Shown: positions 1-8,572, numbered from the stretch's first letter. The stretch: 64,000 nt of DNA from Desulfoscipio geothermicus DSM 3669 (GCF_900115975.1 NZ_FOYM01000008.1:1-64000), one strand, 5' to 3'. The notes: generated from the letters alone by a model not told the origin. Translations and numbers: made by a program.

Positions 1-205
1 CGGTATCCAGGTAGCGCCACAGGTTTTTGCCCATAAAGACCAGCGTGACGAGAAACTGTAGCAGATCTTTGCAAGGAAAGCCTTTCTGTTTGAAAAAGTT
101 CGACTGCTTTAGTGCTTGGCCGATCTTATGTTCCTTGAAAAAGTTCGCAACGTAATTGGCTGACTTATTTTCAGCAGCCGTATTTTCTGATAAAATAGAA
201 GTCAC
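1..205 (-). pseudogene. IS4-type transposase, N-terminal part (cut by window edge)
   Basis: Reading leftward from a GTG at 203-205 there is an open frame to the window edge, beginning MTSILSENTAAENKSANYV and continuing with a Phe/Lys-rich segment and FLVTLVFMGKNLWRYLD. This resembles the N-terminus of IS4-type DDE transposases common in Desulfotomaculum relatives (from memory, not searched). An AGAAGG ribosome site lies about 8 bases before the GTG. Only about 68 codons are inside the window, so whether the gene is intact cannot be told. The start codon lies in an imperfect inverted repeat (187-260) that may control its translation. Confidence 0.6.
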
Positions 206-260
206 AAGAACACCCTTCTTTCCTTGGTATAATGGGTTTTTGTCACTTCTATTTTACCAG
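187..260. repeat. Inverted repeat spanning the transposase start codon
   Basis: Arms 187-205 and 242-260 pair at 17 of 19 positions around a 36-base loop. On the minus strand one arm contains the GTG start and the loop contains the Shine-Dalgarno site. A transcript entering from outside would carry both arms and could fold over the start; a transcript starting inside the loop would not. It may also be part of the insertion sequence end. Confidence 0.55.
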
Positions 261-351
261 ATTGAGGGGTGTTTTTGTTGTTAGATTTCAGATTTACCAA
301 GGGTTTGAGGGCATTTTTCTAGTGCGAAAGTTGAATATATTACATTAGTGC

Positions 352-426
352 ATGGGCGGCAAGTTAACTCTAAATGAACTGGATGAAGTCGTTTTGGAAA
401 AGCTAGAAGAGCAAAAAAATAAATAA
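352..426 (+). CDS. 24-residue peptide or gene remnant
   Basis: Short open frame, ATG to TAA, with sequence MGGKLTLNELDEVVLEKLEE and a few more charged residues. It is closed upstream by an in-frame TAG at 346-348 and has no clear ribosome binding site. The composition looks like an amphipathic helix. It sits beside the transposase end, so it may be the tail of a gene broken by insertion. No family is recognised. Confidence 0.2.
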   Translation: MGGKLTLNELDEVVLEKLEEQKNK

Positions 427-495
427 CTCAAAATATTTCAATGAAACTCTAATGCCACCCCCTACCCTAACTTAAATAACCAGTAGCTTAAGAAG

Positions 496-523
496 AAGGA
501 AGAGGTTTTTAACCCTCTTCCTT
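496..523 (-). terminator. Hairpin at the 3' end of the PadR/DUF5320 operon
   Basis: The arms AAGGAAGAGG and CCTCTTCCTT (496-505 and 514-523) form a perfect 10-bp stem with an 8-base loop. The stem overlaps the stop codon of the small Cys/His-rich gene. The run after it is C/U-mixed and short, so termination may be only moderate. Confidence 0.55.
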
Positions 524-742
524 TATTTCCTTAATCAGTTCCTCAACCGCTTTAACTTCCTTTTTAAGATCACTCAGGTACTTTTCCAATTTGCCCAGTT
601 TCTCTTCCTTGCCGTAAAACCGGCGCTGAAATTCACCGCCGTGACCGCCGCACCCGCATCCTCCGTGATGACCACGGTCGTGCGGATGCCGTTGTCCCGG
701 TCCGTGACCTGGCCCGTGTCCGCGTCCCTGGCATTGACACAT
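509..742 (-). CDS. DUF5320-like small Cys/His-rich coiled-coil protein
   Basis: 77 residues. The first 35 are very rich in Gly, His and Cys, opening MCQCQGRGHGPGHGPGQ and holding a CGCGG cluster. The last 40 form a Lys/Glu heptad-rich helix likely to be a coiled coil. This matches the DUF5320 family, whose function is unknown. The Cys/His part suggests metal binding; that is inference. An AGGAAAGGGGG ribosome site precedes the ATG. It starts 5 bases after the stop of the PadR gene, which also begins with a Cys/His-rich tail, so the two are surely co-transcribed and probably sense or hold the same ligand. Confidence 0.75.
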   Translation of the reverse strand: MCQCQGRGHGPGHGPGQRHPHDRGHHGGCGCGGHGGEFQRRFYGKEEKLGKLEKYLSDLKKEVKAVEELIKEIKEEG

Positions 743-747
743 CTTGT

Positions 748-1149
748 TTACCCCCTTTCCTCAAGAGTATTGAATTGAGCGTGATACTTGGTCAGAAATT
801 TTTCCAGCCGCTGTATATTGGATTTTATAGTAACGGCCCAGGCGTGTAGTAATTCCTCTCCTTCGGCCGTTAATTTGTACAACCGCTTGGCGGGACCCCC
901 TTTTTCCGTGTCCCAGCTCGAATTGACCAACCCCTCCTCTTCCAGTTTTCTCAGGTGCCGGTATACCGTGCCCGGGTCGATTTCACTGTCCATAAACCCG
1001 AATTCGTCCAGGCTTTGCATCAGTTCATATCCGTGGGTCGAATGCCGGTGGAGAAGCAGCAGCAGGCAGGGCTGCAAAAAGCGTCCGGTTTGTACGCCGC
1101 CGCAGCGACAACTGCCCTTATGGTGATGACCACCGTGTTCACGGCACAA
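748..1149 (-). CDS. PadR-family transcriptional regulator with Cys/His-rich N-terminus
   Basis: 133 residues from a TTG start, with a GGGGG ribosome site about 8 bases upstream. Residues 1-18 (MCREHGGHHHKGSCRCGG) are an unusual Cys/His tail. From about residue 22 the PadR winged helix begins: FLQPCLLLLLHRHSTHGYEL, then GTVYRHLRKLEEEGLV as the recognition helix and wing, then a C-terminal dimerisation helix. PadR proteins are repressors that often control neighbouring genes. The tail resembles that of the gene behind it, which suggests metal sensing rather than phenolic acid sensing. Targets are not visible; autoregulation is likely. Confidence 0.85.
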   Translation of the reverse strand: MCREHGGHHHKGSCRCGGVQTGRFLQPCLLLLLHRHSTHGYELMQSLDEFGFMDSEIDPGTVYRHLRKLEEEGLVNSSWDTEKGGPAKRLYKLTAEGEELLHAWAVTIKSNIQRLEKFLTKYHAQFNTLEERG

Positions 1150-1454
1150 GATACATTCCCCCTATATGTAAAATGTCTATATATAATTAATGTCTTTATG
1201 GAATATTATCATATGCCGGGAGTAATAGCAAGATATTACTGGCTCGTCACCAAAATTTTTTCTTGCCTGTTCAAAAAGGAACTGCTAATTTATCTGTTAA
1301 AGCGGTCCAACCCCCTATTATTAGAGTCTTTATCCCAAAATCGTCTTATTTCATAGATTTTTATTAAATTAACGCTTGAACTTCCCATGAAGGACCGCCG
1401 CCTGGTGCTTAACTCAATGGGTTACCCTCTGGGACTCACCAAAAACATGCTTGA
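1150..1454. other. Intergenic stretch without a supported gene
   Basis: AT-rich DNA upstream of the PadR gene, so its promoter is probably here, but no clear -35/-10 pair was chosen. The part near 1376-1450 lies just beyond the 3' end of the IS3-type remnant and may be the old end of that element. Confidence 0.3.
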
Positions 1455-1683
1455 TTAAACTTTGACGATAAATGGTTTCACTCTGCCTGCTGCTAATTGA
1501 TTGATAAATTCCAGTGGCGATAAATCATATAAGCTGCCATGCAGGCGGCGTTGGTTGTTGGGCGTTTTTGTTCGGTGTCTTGGGTGGAATACGCTCGTGT
1601 TCTGTGCCATATTCCGAACAAGCATCTTCAAAGGCATGGATAATAAACTGTGGACCGTTATCAGTTTATCAGTTTATCAGTTC
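1455..1683 (-). pseudogene. IS3-type transposase (OrfB) remnant, deleted and frameshifted
   Basis: Two frames on the minus strand carry pieces of an IS3-group DDE integrase. The first (about 1662-1600) reads DNGPQFIIHAFEDACSEYGT followed by EHERIPPKTPNKNAQ, the block around the second catalytic Asp. The other, ending at the TAA at 1455, reads NNQRRLHGSLYDLSPLEF and ends VKPFIVKV, the C-terminal tail. The stretch normally between them, with the catalytic Glu helix, is missing and the frame changes at the joint near 1590. Upstream of DNG a tandem repeat of about 8 bases (1659-1682) adds stops. No function is possible. Confidence 0.75.
1659..1682. repeat. Tandem octamer, three copies
   Basis: TTATCAGT occurs three times in a row on the plus strand, inside the transposase remnant just ahead of the DNG motif. 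It looks like slippage duplication in decaying sequence. Confidence 0.7.
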
Positions 1684-1836
1684 TAATAATTGGCCTGGTT
1701 GGCCCGGAAAATAGCCGACGTTTCCACAAAGCTCTTTGTATAAGCCGGGCAGCATGTTTTCCTTCGCAGGAAAGCCCGATATGATAATCTATAATCATCC
1801 GCTAAATAAATAGATATTTATTTACATCCCTTAAAA
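1684..1836. other. Intergenic stretch without a supported gene
   Basis: Between the transposase remnant and the palindrome next to dacF. One minus-strand frame is open for about 35 codons but has no start or ribosome site. Probably decayed mobile-element DNA. Confidence 0.3.
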
Positions 1837-1883
1837 TAGGACAAGGAACCGTCCCTTGTCCCAGAGAACCGTTCCTTGTCCCA
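1837..1883. repeat. GGGACAAGG-type palindromic repeat
   Basis: GGACAAGG-AACC-GTCCCTTGTCCC at 1839-1862 is followed by GAACCGTTCCTTGTCCC. The units are self-complementary and partly overlapping. It lies 15 bases beyond the dacF stop codon, so on the minus strand it could fold as an end-of-transcript hairpin. Similar GGGACAAGG palindromes are scattered in many Firmicute genomes (general knowledge). Only one site was seen here. Confidence 0.6.
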
Positions 1884-1897
1884 TAAGTTTGTAGATT

Positions 1898-3082
1898 TTA
1901 CTTTACGGCAAAAACCCGGTCCAATACCCGGTACATTTGCCGGAAAACTGAGGCCTTGCTCACCTGGTTCTGGGCTACCAGCGGGACCCTCTGCACTTCC
2001 CGCTCGCCTTCGAGCAACACAAATTCGCCCAATTTTTGCCCTTTTTGTACCGGGGCCGTAACCTCTTCGGGTAAAATAATCTTACCCCGGTATTTGTCCT
2101 TAAGGCCCCTGGGCACGGCCATGGCGATATCTGCACCGGCCGCTACGCCAATTGTTTCAACATTTCCCTTGCCCACTTTTACGGTTTTCACCCTTTCACC
2201 CTTTTGGGCGTAATTAACCGCCTCGAAACGGGCAAATCCGTAATTGAATATTTTTATGGTTTCCCGAAAATGACTGCGGGGTTCGGGTGTCCCCAGCACC
2301 ACAGAAATCAGGCGCAGGCCGTCCCGTTTGGCCGTAGCCGCCAGGCAGTATTTGGCTTCGTTGGTCCAGCCGGTTTTTCCGGCGTCTACTCCCCGGTACC
2401 ACTTGAGCAATTTGTTTGTGTTCCACAGAACGAAATCGCCGCCCCGTATGTCATATCTGTAAATGGACGATATTTTGCGGAAATGCGGGTAATTCAGAGA
2501 TTCGCGTAAAATAACGGCCATGTCGTAAGCCGAAGTATAATGGTTTTCCGCCGGCAGACCGGTGGGATTGGCAAATCGTGTATGCTTGCAGCCCAGATCT
2601 TGGGCCCGTTTGTTCATCATTTCCACAAACGCTTCTTCCGAACCCGCTATATGTTCAGCCACGGCAACGCTGGCATCGTTGGCCGACCCCACGGCCACGG
2701 AGATCAGCATATCTTTCATGCTCATCTCCTCACCGGGTTCGAGATAAATCTGCGACCCCCCCATGCCCCAAGCGTTTTCCGATACATTAACCCGATCATC
2801 AAGGCTGATCTTGCCCTGGTCCAGGGCTTCCACCGCCAACAATAGGGTCATGATTTTGGTCACACTGGCCATCGGCAGTTCTTTATCCGGCTCCTTGGAC
2901 CAGAGTATCCGCCCGGTGGCATAATCCATGAGCACCGCCGATTCGGCTGTAGTTTCCAGTGCCTCGGCCGCCACCTCTTTATCGGCCGCCGGCTTTTCGG
3001 GCGCCGCAAACGCTGTTCCCGTGCTTGCCGGGATAACCATCAAAAGCAGTAACAAAATCGCAGAAATATATCTTCTTCTCAT
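1898..3082 (-). CDS. dacF: D-alanyl-D-alanine carboxypeptidase DacF (PBP5-like)
   Basis: 394 residues. It trims the terminal D-Ala from peptidoglycan stem peptides; DacF is made in the forespore and affects cortex cross-linking. An N-terminal signal peptide (hydrophobic run about 8-20, AFA|AP cleavage near 26) is followed by the S11 triad: SVTK (Ser73, Lys76), SAN (133-135) and KTG (236-238). A C-terminal PBP5 beta domain and an amphipathic end (about 370-394) fit membrane anchoring. I chose the ATG at 3082, which has a GGGGGA site 6 bases upstream, over an in-frame TTG five codons earlier. The order deoB-pdp-dacF and a forespore-type promoter (3114-3143) agree with the call. Confidence 0.93.
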   Translation of the reverse strand: MRRRYISAILLLLLMVIPASTGTAFAAPEKPAADKEVAAEALETTAESAVLMDYATGRILWSKEPDKELPMASVTKIMTLLLAVEALDQGKISLDDRVNVSENAWGMGGSQIYLEPGEEMSMKDMLISVAVGSANDASVAVAEHIAGSEEAFVEMMNKRAQDLGCKHTRFANPTGLPAENHYTSAYDMAVILRESLNYPHFRKISSIYRYDIRGGDFVLWNTNKLLKWYRGVDAGKTGWTNEAKYCLAATAKRDGLRLISVVLGTPEPRSHFRETIKIFNYGFARFEAVNYAQKGERVKTVKVGKGNVETIGVAAGADIAMAVPRGLKDKYRGKIILPEEVTAPVQKGQKLGEFVLLEGEREVQRVPLVAQNQVSKASVFRQMYRVLDRVFAVK

Positions 3083-3113
3083 TACACTTCCCCCCAAATT
3101 TTATTGCTCAAAA

Positions 3114-3143
3114 TATTATGTGGAGGTTAAAGAAAGTTATACA
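3114..3143 (-). promoter_or_regulatory. Forespore-type (sigma-G/sigma-F) promoter of dacF
   Basis: On the minus strand TGTATA (3138-3143), 17 bases, then CATAATA (3114-3120). This is close to the sigma-G consensus TGAATA-N17-CATACTA. The start point would be near 3107, leaving a leader of about 25 bases with the dacF ribosome site. Bacillus dacF is transcribed in the forespore, which supports the match. Confidence 0.55.
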
Positions 3144-3211
3144 GGGGAAGTGAATCACATTGGGGAAGGTTCTTTAATGTGAATTTATTGAAAATTTAAT
3201 GCGGGTTTTAT

Positions 3212-4528
3212 TCATCCAATGGCTTCGTTGATGGTTTCCAGTATCAGCGGCCTTTGCGCCGGAGTCTCACCGGCCAGGGCAAAGGCCTCGGCCACCAGTT
3301 CCGCCACTTCCGCCAGAACCTGTTCGCGGTTGGTATGCAACACGGCCAGGGATTCACCCCGCCTCACATATTCGCCCGGCTTTTTGTTAAGTACGATGCC
3401 GGCGGCGTGGTCGATTTCATCGCCGGCGGCCGCCCGGCCCGCGCCCAGCAACATGGCGGCCCGGCCGATCGCCATGGTGTTCATGCCGGATATGTAACCG
3501 TCCACCGGCGCGGGCACCGAATGTCGCAAGCTCGCCACGGGTAGTTTTTGGGGGTTTTCAATTACTGAAACGTCGCCGCCCTGCGCCCGTACCAGTTCCC
3601 TGAACTTTTCCCGGGCCCCGCCGCTCGCCAGCAGTTGTTCCAACCTTCGCCTGGCTATGGCATAATCCTTTTCCCGGTCACCCAGCACCAGCATGTGCGC
3701 CCCCAGAGTCAGGCACAGTTCCTTGAGGTCTTCCGGGCCGCCCCCTTGCAATGTTTCCATCGCCTCGCGCACTTCCAGGGCATTGCCCACGGTCCGGCCC
3801 AGGGGCTGGTTCATATCGGTGACCACCGCGACCATGCGCCGGCGCACCATTTTACCGATGTCCACCATGGCCCTTGCCAGGGCGACAGCCTGCTCCCTGG
3901 TTTGCATGAATGCGCCGTTGCCGCATTTTACATCCAGCACTATGGCATCCGCTCCCGAGGCAATTTTCTTGGAAGTGACGCTGGAGGCTATCAACGGAAT
4001 GCTATCCACTGTGGCCGTTACATCCCGCAGGCCATACAGCTTTTTGTCCGCCGGGCAAAGCCTGCCGGTCTGGGCCGCCAGCGCAATGCCCGTTTCCCTG
4101 ACCTGTGCGATAAAGCCGGCGGGGTCAATATTTACATTAAACCCGGGAACGGACTCTAATTTATCAATGGTGCCACCGGTATGCCCAAGCCCCCGGCCGC
4201 TCAACTTGGCCACCGGCACCCCCGCGGCAGCCACCAGCGGGGCCAGCACCAGGGTGGTTTTGTCCCCCACGCCGCCGGTACTATGTTTGTCCACCTTGGT
4301 ACCCGGAATGGGGCTTAAATCTATTTTATCTCCGGAATTGACGATCGCCATGGTCAAATCAGCGGTTTCCCGCTCATTCATACCCTTGAAATAGATGGCC
4401 ATGAGCAGGGCGGATACCTGATAGTCCGGTATTTTTCCCGCTGTATAACCATGGACAAAATATTCAATTTCTTCCCGGGATAAAGTGGCACCATTTCTTT
4501 TTTTCAAAATTACATCATACATATGCAT
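3212..4528 (-). CDS. pdp: Pyrimidine-nucleoside phosphorylase
   Basis: 438 residues. It splits uridine, thymidine or deoxyuridine with phosphate to give the base and (deoxy)ribose-1-phosphate. The thymidine/pyrimidine phosphorylase signature [20 protein letters not shown] is present near residue 110, after [15 protein letters not shown], which contacts phosphate. The length is normal for Firmicute Pdp. The ATG at 4528 has GGGAG about 10 bases upstream; a second ATG two codons later is possible. It follows deoB, which converts the (deoxy)ribose-1-phosphate product to the 5-phosphate, so the pair forms a salvage step. Confidence 0.95.
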   Translation of the reverse strand: MHMYDVILKKRNGATLSREEIEYFVHGYTAGKIPDYQVSALLMAIYFKGMNERETADLTMAIVNSGDKIDLSPIPGTKVDKHSTGGVGDKTTLVLAPLVAAAGVPVAKLSGRGLGHTGGTIDKLESVPGFNVNIDPAGFIAQVRETGIALAAQTGRLCPADKKLYGLRDVTATVDSIPLIASSVTSKKIASGADAIVLDVKCGNGAFMQTREQAVALARAMVDIGKMVRRRMVAVVTDMNQPLGRTVGNALEVREAMETLQGGGPEDLKELCLTLGAHMLVLGDREKDYAIARRRLEQLLASGGAREKFRELVRAQGGDVSVIENPQKLPVASLRHSVPAPVDGYISGMNTMAIGRAAMLLGAGRAAAGDEIDHAAGIVLNKKPGEYVRRGESLAVLHTNREQVLAEVAELVAEAFALAGETPAQRPLILETINEAIG

Positions 4529-4543
4529 GGCTGCACAGCTCCC

Positions 4544-5722
4544 TCAAGATGTAATAGCACCGGTAAACGCCTTGCCGGCGGGAAAAACCAGGCCGAACAG
4601 ATCGGCCACCGTGGCCGCCACGTCGCTAAAGCTGGCACGGGTCCCCAGGTCCGCTCCCTTTTTCAGGCCCCGGCCGTAGACCAGCAGCGGTACGAATTCC
4701 CGTGAATGGTCGGTGCTGGGGGTGGTGGGATCACACCCGTGATCGGCCGTAATGAACAGCACGTCTTCGGGACCCAAGGCGTTAGTGATTTCCGGCAGAC
4801 GCCGGTCAAATTCCTCCAGCGCAGCGGCGTACCCCCGGGGGTCGTTGCGGTGCCCGTATTGCTGGTCAAAATCAACCAGGTTGGTAAAAATAAGCCCGGG
4901 CACTTTTTGCCGCATCAGCTGCAGCGTTTTGTCCACACCATCCATATTTCCAGTGGTATGTATTGATTTGGTAATCCCCCGGCCGGCAAAAATATCATTT
5001 ATTTTACCCACCGCCGCCACTTCCCGGCCGTTTTTCTGCAGCAGTTCCAGGACTGTGGGCCGTGGCGGGGCCAGGGAAAAGTCATGCCGGTTGGCGGTAC
5101 GCTTAAAAGCGCCCGGAGAGCCCGCAAACGGCCGGGCGATCACTCGGCCCACCGCGTGTTCACCCGTAAGCAACTCCCTGGCTATTTTGCACATGCGGTA
5201 CAGTTCCTCTACGGGAATGACTTCTTCATGCGCGGCAATTTGAAATACGCTGTCCGCGGAAGTGTATACAATAGGTCGCCCGGTTTGCATGTGTTTTTCG
5301 CCCAGTTCCTCGATGATGGCTGTTCCCGAAGCGGCCCTGTTACCCAGGATGTCCCTGCCGATGCGTTTTTTAAAGGGCTCGATTATTTCCGGGGGAAATC
5401 CCTGCGGATACACGGGGAAGGGCCGGTCCAGTATTATGCCGGCTATTTCCCAGTGCCCGGTGGTGGTGTCTTTACCCGGCGAAAGTTCGGCCATTTTACC
5501 GTAACAAGCCGTGGGATTGTCCACCGGGGGCACACCTGTAATATCGGCCAGCCGGCCCAGTCCCATTTGGCCCAAATGGGGCAGTTTTAAACCGCCCACC
5601 GCCCGCGCCGTATTCCCCAGGGTGTTACTGCCGCTGTCCCCGTATTTTGCCGCATCCGGCAGTGCGCCGATACCGGCGCTGTCCAGCACGATAATAACTA
5701 CCTTTTTATCTTTTTGCAACAC
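4544..5722 (-). CDS. deoB: Phosphopentomutase
   Basis: 392 residues. It interconverts (deoxy)ribose-1-phosphate and 5-phosphate and belongs to the alkaline-phosphatase-like metalloenzymes. Metal-binding segments are [20 protein letters not shown] near the N-terminus and [18 protein letters not shown] near residue 325, with [10 protein letters not shown] between. The start is uncertain: the GTG at 5722 lies 9 bases after GGAG and leads straight into the first beta strand, while in-frame TTG codons exist up to 5737. It sits between xerD and pdp in the order known from Bacillus (xerD-drm-pdp/punA-dacF). Confidence 0.94.
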   Translation of the reverse strand: MLQKDKKVVIIVLDSAGIGALPDAAKYGDSGSNTLGNTARAVGGLKLPHLGQMGLGRLADITGVPPVDNPTACYGKMAELSPGKDTTTGHWEIAGIILDRPFPVYPQGFPPEIIEPFKKRIGRDILGNRAASGTAIIEELGEKHMQTGRPIVYTSADSVFQIAAHEEVIPVEELYRMCKIARELLTGEHAVGRVIARPFAGSPGAFKRTANRHDFSLAPPRPTVLELLQKNGREVAAVGKINDIFAGRGITKSIHTTGNMDGVDKTLQLMRQKVPGLIFTNLVDFDQQYGHRNDPRGYAAALEEFDRRLPEITNALGPEDVLFITADHGCDPTTPSTDHSREFVPLLVYGRGLKKGADLGTRASFSDVAATVADLFGLVFPAGKAFTGAITS

Positions 5723-5779
5723 ACCAACCAACTCCAAATATCAATTTTAATTACCAAAGACTAACCGTCAACCACTCAA

Positions 5780-6667
5780 TTAAGCCCGGGGGTGATGCTT
5801 CTTATACGCTTCCCTTAACCGGGTATCGGTCAAGTGGGTGTAGATTTGAGTGGTGGCAATGTCGGCGTGACCGAGCATTTCCTGGACGGAGCGCAGGTCG
5901 GCGCCGTTTTCCAACAGGTGGGTGGCAAAGGAATGGCGCAGGGTATGGGGGGTTATTTCCCCGGTGATACCTGCCTTTAAGGCGTATTTTTTAATTATTT
6001 TCCAGAACCCCTGCCTGGTCAGCCGCTTGCCGCGTATATTCAGAAAAAGTGCTTCTTCCTGCCGGTTTGAAGTTATTTTGGCCCTGCCCCGCCGCAGGTA
6101 TTCCGTGAGAAACTTCCCGGCCACCGAGCCCATGGGGATGATGCGCTCCCGGGCACCTTTACCCAAACAGCGCACAAATCCCCGCTCACAATCCACATGT
6201 TCGCGGTCCAGTGACAGCAACTCGGAAACCCGCATCCCGGTGGCGTACATCAATTCCAGCATGGCTTTGTCCCGCAATCCCGCCGGGTTGCCGGAGCGGG
6301 GCTGTTCCAGCAATTTTTCCACTTCCTCCTGGCTCAACACATCCGGCAATTTTTTCTTTATCCCCGGTGATTCAAGGTTGGCGGTGGGATCACCCGGCAA
6401 CACCTGCTCGTCCAGCAGAAACCGGCAGAAAACTTTCAGGGCTGCCATGTGCCGGGATATAGTCGCTGCTGAGAGACCTCGCTTTTTCAGTTCCAGTAGA
6501 TAGGTCAATATTATATTTCGGTCAATCTGGCTGCAGTGCAACACCTTTCGGTCAGCACAAAAGGCAGTGAACTGTTTCAGGTCCAAGGCGTATGAAATGA
6601 TGGTGTTTTCAGCCAGCCCTCTTTCCACGGTCAGGTAGTTTAAAAAATTTAAAATTTTCTTTTCCAT
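5780..6667 (-). CDS. xerD: Site-specific tyrosine recombinase XerD
   Basis: 295 residues. XerD acts with XerC at dif to resolve chromosome dimers. An N-terminal SAM-like core-binding domain (about 1-85) is followed by the catalytic domain. The active-site residues are visible: Arg in [12 protein letters not shown], the [12 protein letters not shown] box, His in [11 protein letters not shown] and the nucleophilic Tyr in IYTHLTD. The ATG has GGTGG upstream. The neighbours deoB and the YqzK-like gene match its usual place, which favours XerD over a phage integrase. Confidence 0.95.
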   Translation of the reverse strand: MEKKILNFLNYLTVERGLAENTIISYALDLKQFTAFCADRKVLHCSQIDRNIILTYLLELKKRGLSAATISRHMAALKVFCRFLLDEQVLPGDPTANLESPGIKKKLPDVLSQEEVEKLLEQPRSGNPAGLRDKAMLELMYATGMRVSELLSLDREHVDCERGFVRCLGKGARERIIPMGSVAGKFLTEYLRRGRAKITSNRQEEALFLNIRGKRLTRQGFWKIIKKYALKAGITGEITPHTLRHSFATHLLENGADLRSVQEMLGHADIATTQIYTHLTDTRLREAYKKHHPRA

Positions 6668-6743
6668 ATTTTACCACCACCGTTTTTTATACTGTTTTTT
6701 TCAACGTCAAGCAAATAATTCCTTTTGCTGCATACAAAAAACT

Positions 6744-6822
6744 AAAAGGGAACAGGCGCCGATTTTGAAAGAAAAGGTGCCTGTCCCCTTTTTTTCCCCT
6801 TTTACCGGTGCCAGTCCCCTTA
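6744..6822. repeat. Family A hairpin repeat (GGGGACAGGC / GGTGCCTGTCCCC), copy 1
   Basis: A first hairpin pairs GGGAACAGGCGCC with GGTGCCTGTCCCC around a short A-rich loop. A half unit follows, GGTGCCAGTCCCC. It fills the gap between xerD and the YqzK-like gene. Any frame read through it is repeat-derived and not a gene. Confidence 0.85.
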
Positions 6823-6910
6823 TGCAAGGCCCCATTTTCCCTGCGCCCTCTCCTAGATATACATTTTTTAACAATAAAAAGCAACAGCGGGGTAAATACT
6901 AATAGGCTAT

Positions 6911-7108
6911 TTATTGTAACAAATGCTCTTCCACGGGTACAGAATCTTTGACGGGTTGTTCGTCATCAAACCAGCTGCGGACGAAGCCGCCGGTTTTAAA
7001 CATGCCGTAAAGCTGCGCCACCAGGATGAATAAAATACACACCACCAGCACCAGGCGCATAAACAGCAGAACCTTGTCTTTAACCCGGGAAATTACCACA
7101 AAAAACAT
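6911..7108 (-). CDS. Small single-span membrane protein, YqzK/DUF4227-like
   Basis: 65 residues. The start is the ATG at 7108, because a GGAGG lies 9 bases upstream; an ATG seven codons earlier directly abuts the spoIIM stop and has no ribosome site of its own. It has one transmembrane helix (about residues 14-34, LFMRLVLVVCILFILVAQL) and an acidic C-terminus. Its place between spoIIM and xerD matches YqzK (DUF4227) beside xerD in Bacillus. The similarity is mainly positional and topological. Function unknown. Confidence 0.65.
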   Translation of the reverse strand: MFFVVISRVKDKVLLFMRLVLVVCILFILVAQLYGMFKTGGFVRSWFDDEQPVKDSVPVEEHLLQ

Positions 7109-7129
7109 TTTACCCGCGCCTCCTTTCAA

Positions 7130-7762
7130 CTACCAGCCCGCAAAAAGCGAAGCGGATAACCTGGTTAACTCTGGCGTTATATACCCTTCGGTCAAGGCTG
7201 CGGCGGCAAACGCCGCGATACAGCCGGCCATAATAATGGTGTAACCGAGGAAATCGGGCCAGACCCGGGTTTGTGAGTTAAAGAATCGTTTAATCAACAA
7301 AAGGGAAAACGACAGCGAAGCCGTACCTCCAATGATCAGCGCGGGGATGAAAAATATATTTTGTGGCAACATGGAAACAAAAATTACCACCAAGCCCTGC
7401 AGGTCCGGGTCCGTGGTCAGAAAACTGACGGTAAACCCCAGGATAAAACCTCGGATAAAAATTATCGCCAACACCAGCGGCAGGCAGATAATAGTCAAGC
7501 CCAGGATGTACATGAGCACGCCCACCAGCAAATTGTCATACAGCGCCCCCCTGGCCACCTGGGCCCGGTCCACTTCTATTTCCGCGGCCTGGGTCAAAAA
7601 TGCCTGCAAATACCGGTGCAGTTCCAGTGATTGTTCAGCCTGCAAGGTACTGACGCCCAGGGAACCCAGCAGTATGCCCAGGCTAAAGATGCCGATAACT
7701 ATCAGGTAAAGCGGCCAGCTCCGGCGGAGGGACGCAGTCCATAACCGGCGCACATATCCCAT
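7130..7762 (-). CDS. spoIIM: Stage II sporulation protein M
   Basis: 210 residues with five or six hydrophobic helices. SpoIIM joins SpoIID and SpoIIP in the mother-cell complex that thins septal peptidoglycan and drives engulfment; it anchors the enzymes in the membrane. The N-terminus (RLWTASLRRSWPLYLIVIG) and the later segment with GGTASLSFSLLLIKR fit the family. AAAGGAG lies 8-9 bases before the ATG. A strong sigma-E-like promoter lies directly upstream (7798-7825), as expected for a mother-cell gene. Confidence 0.88.
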   Translation of the reverse strand: MGYVRRLWTASLRRSWPLYLIVIGIFSLGILLGSLGVSTLQAEQSLELHRYLQAFLTQAAEIEVDRAQVARGALYDNLLVGVLMYILGLTIICLPLVLAIIFIRGFILGFTVSFLTTDPDLQGLVVIFVSMLPQNIFFIPALIIGGTASLSFSLLLIKRFFNSQTRVWPDFLGYTIIMAGCIAAFAAAALTEGYITPELTRLSASLFAGW

Positions 7763-7797
7763 ACCACCGCTCCTTTAAGATAACCTGTCCATGCCTA

Positions 7798-7828
7798 TTT
7801 ATATGAGCGGCGCAGTACCGAATATGAC
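7798..7828 (-). promoter_or_regulatory. Sigma-E-type promoter of spoIIM
   Basis: On the minus strand GTCATATT (7821-7828) is followed after 15 bases by CATATAAA (7798-7805). The early mother-cell consensus is about KMATATT-N14-CATACAHT. It lies 36 bases before the spoIIM start. Spo-specific transcription of spoIIM from sigma-E is known in Bacillus. Confidence 0.6.
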
Positions 7829-7829
7829 T

Positions 7830-8498
7830 TTACAGTAAATATTCTTCAATAATTGTACGTGTTATATATTCAGCCGCCAGGATATCCTCCATTGAATTGC
7901 CGCTGGCCGCCACCACGGTAATGCCGGCGTCAAGCGCCCGGGCCGCCCGGACAGCCCGCTTGGCCGCCGAGCGGGCCGGGGCAGGCCCCTTCTTTTGCAT
8001 GGTCCTGGCCACTGTGCCGGTAAATACCGCCGGTGCTCCGCCGGATACTGCGGCATCAAAGGCCACCCCGCCGGTTGCCGTTGCCGCGATAACCACCTTG
8101 CCCCGCAAATCGCAAAGCTTGGATGTCTCGGCACCCAGGTTGGGCAGCACCGCATTGATTTCGGCAGCGGCCCTTGCCAGCCCGGCCGTTACACGGGTGA
8201 TGTTTTGCAGCCTTTCCTCGTCCGTGCCCACCCGGGGCTCGGCCACCAACACCACCCCGGTGTTGTTATCCACCGCCTGTTTACCGGCCAGCAAGCCAAT
8301 GTTTTCGGGGTTAGTAACCACCGGCGGCCGGGCGCTGTCAGGAGCGGCCCCGAATACGGCAAGGGCGCCGGCGTCCAGGGCGGCCTCCAGCGTTGTGGAC
8401 ATGTCAATCACGTCGACAATCACCACCACATCGCCCGCCTGGGCGGCGACAGCGGCTCCGCTGGCATTGACGGATAATTTTACGGTAGGTATCTTCAC
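7830..8498 (-). CDS. ComB-like protein (2-phosphosulfolactate phosphatase superfamily)
   Basis: 222 residues. The start GTG at 8498 follows GGAGG by 7-8 bases. The fold features of ComB are visible: VVVIVDVIDMSTTLEAALDAG near the N-terminus (compare VDVLRASTT in ComB), a central GKVVIAATATGGVAF strand-turn, and NSMEDILAAEYI near the C-terminus. ComB of methanogens hydrolyses phosphosulfolactate in coenzyme M synthesis. This bacterium is unlikely to make coenzyme M and no other com gene is near, so the substrate is open. It lies between spoIIM and a DUF3866 gene. Confidence 0.6.
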   Translation of the reverse strand: MKIPTVKLSVNASGAAVAAQAGDVVVIVDVIDMSTTLEAALDAGALAVFGAAPDSARPPVVTNPENIGLLAGKQAVDNNTGVVLVAEPRVGTDEERLQNITRVTAGLARAAAEINAVLPNLGAETSKLCDLRGKVVIAATATGGVAFDAAVSGGAPAVFTGTVARTMQKKGPAPARSAAKRAVRAARALDAGITVVAASGNSMEDILAAEYITRTIIEEYLL

Positions 8499-8572
8499 CT
8501 TAAATACCTCCAGCATAATTACTTTTTTACCGGCATATAGATTGGTATAATCCGGCACAAGGAGGGATGTAC

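Noticed and set aside
6687-6884. Short minus-strand frame with KGTGTGKRGKKGDRH-like sequence
   Set aside because: Translation of a family A repeat; similar frames occur at the other copies (for example 40101-40340 and 45663-45872).
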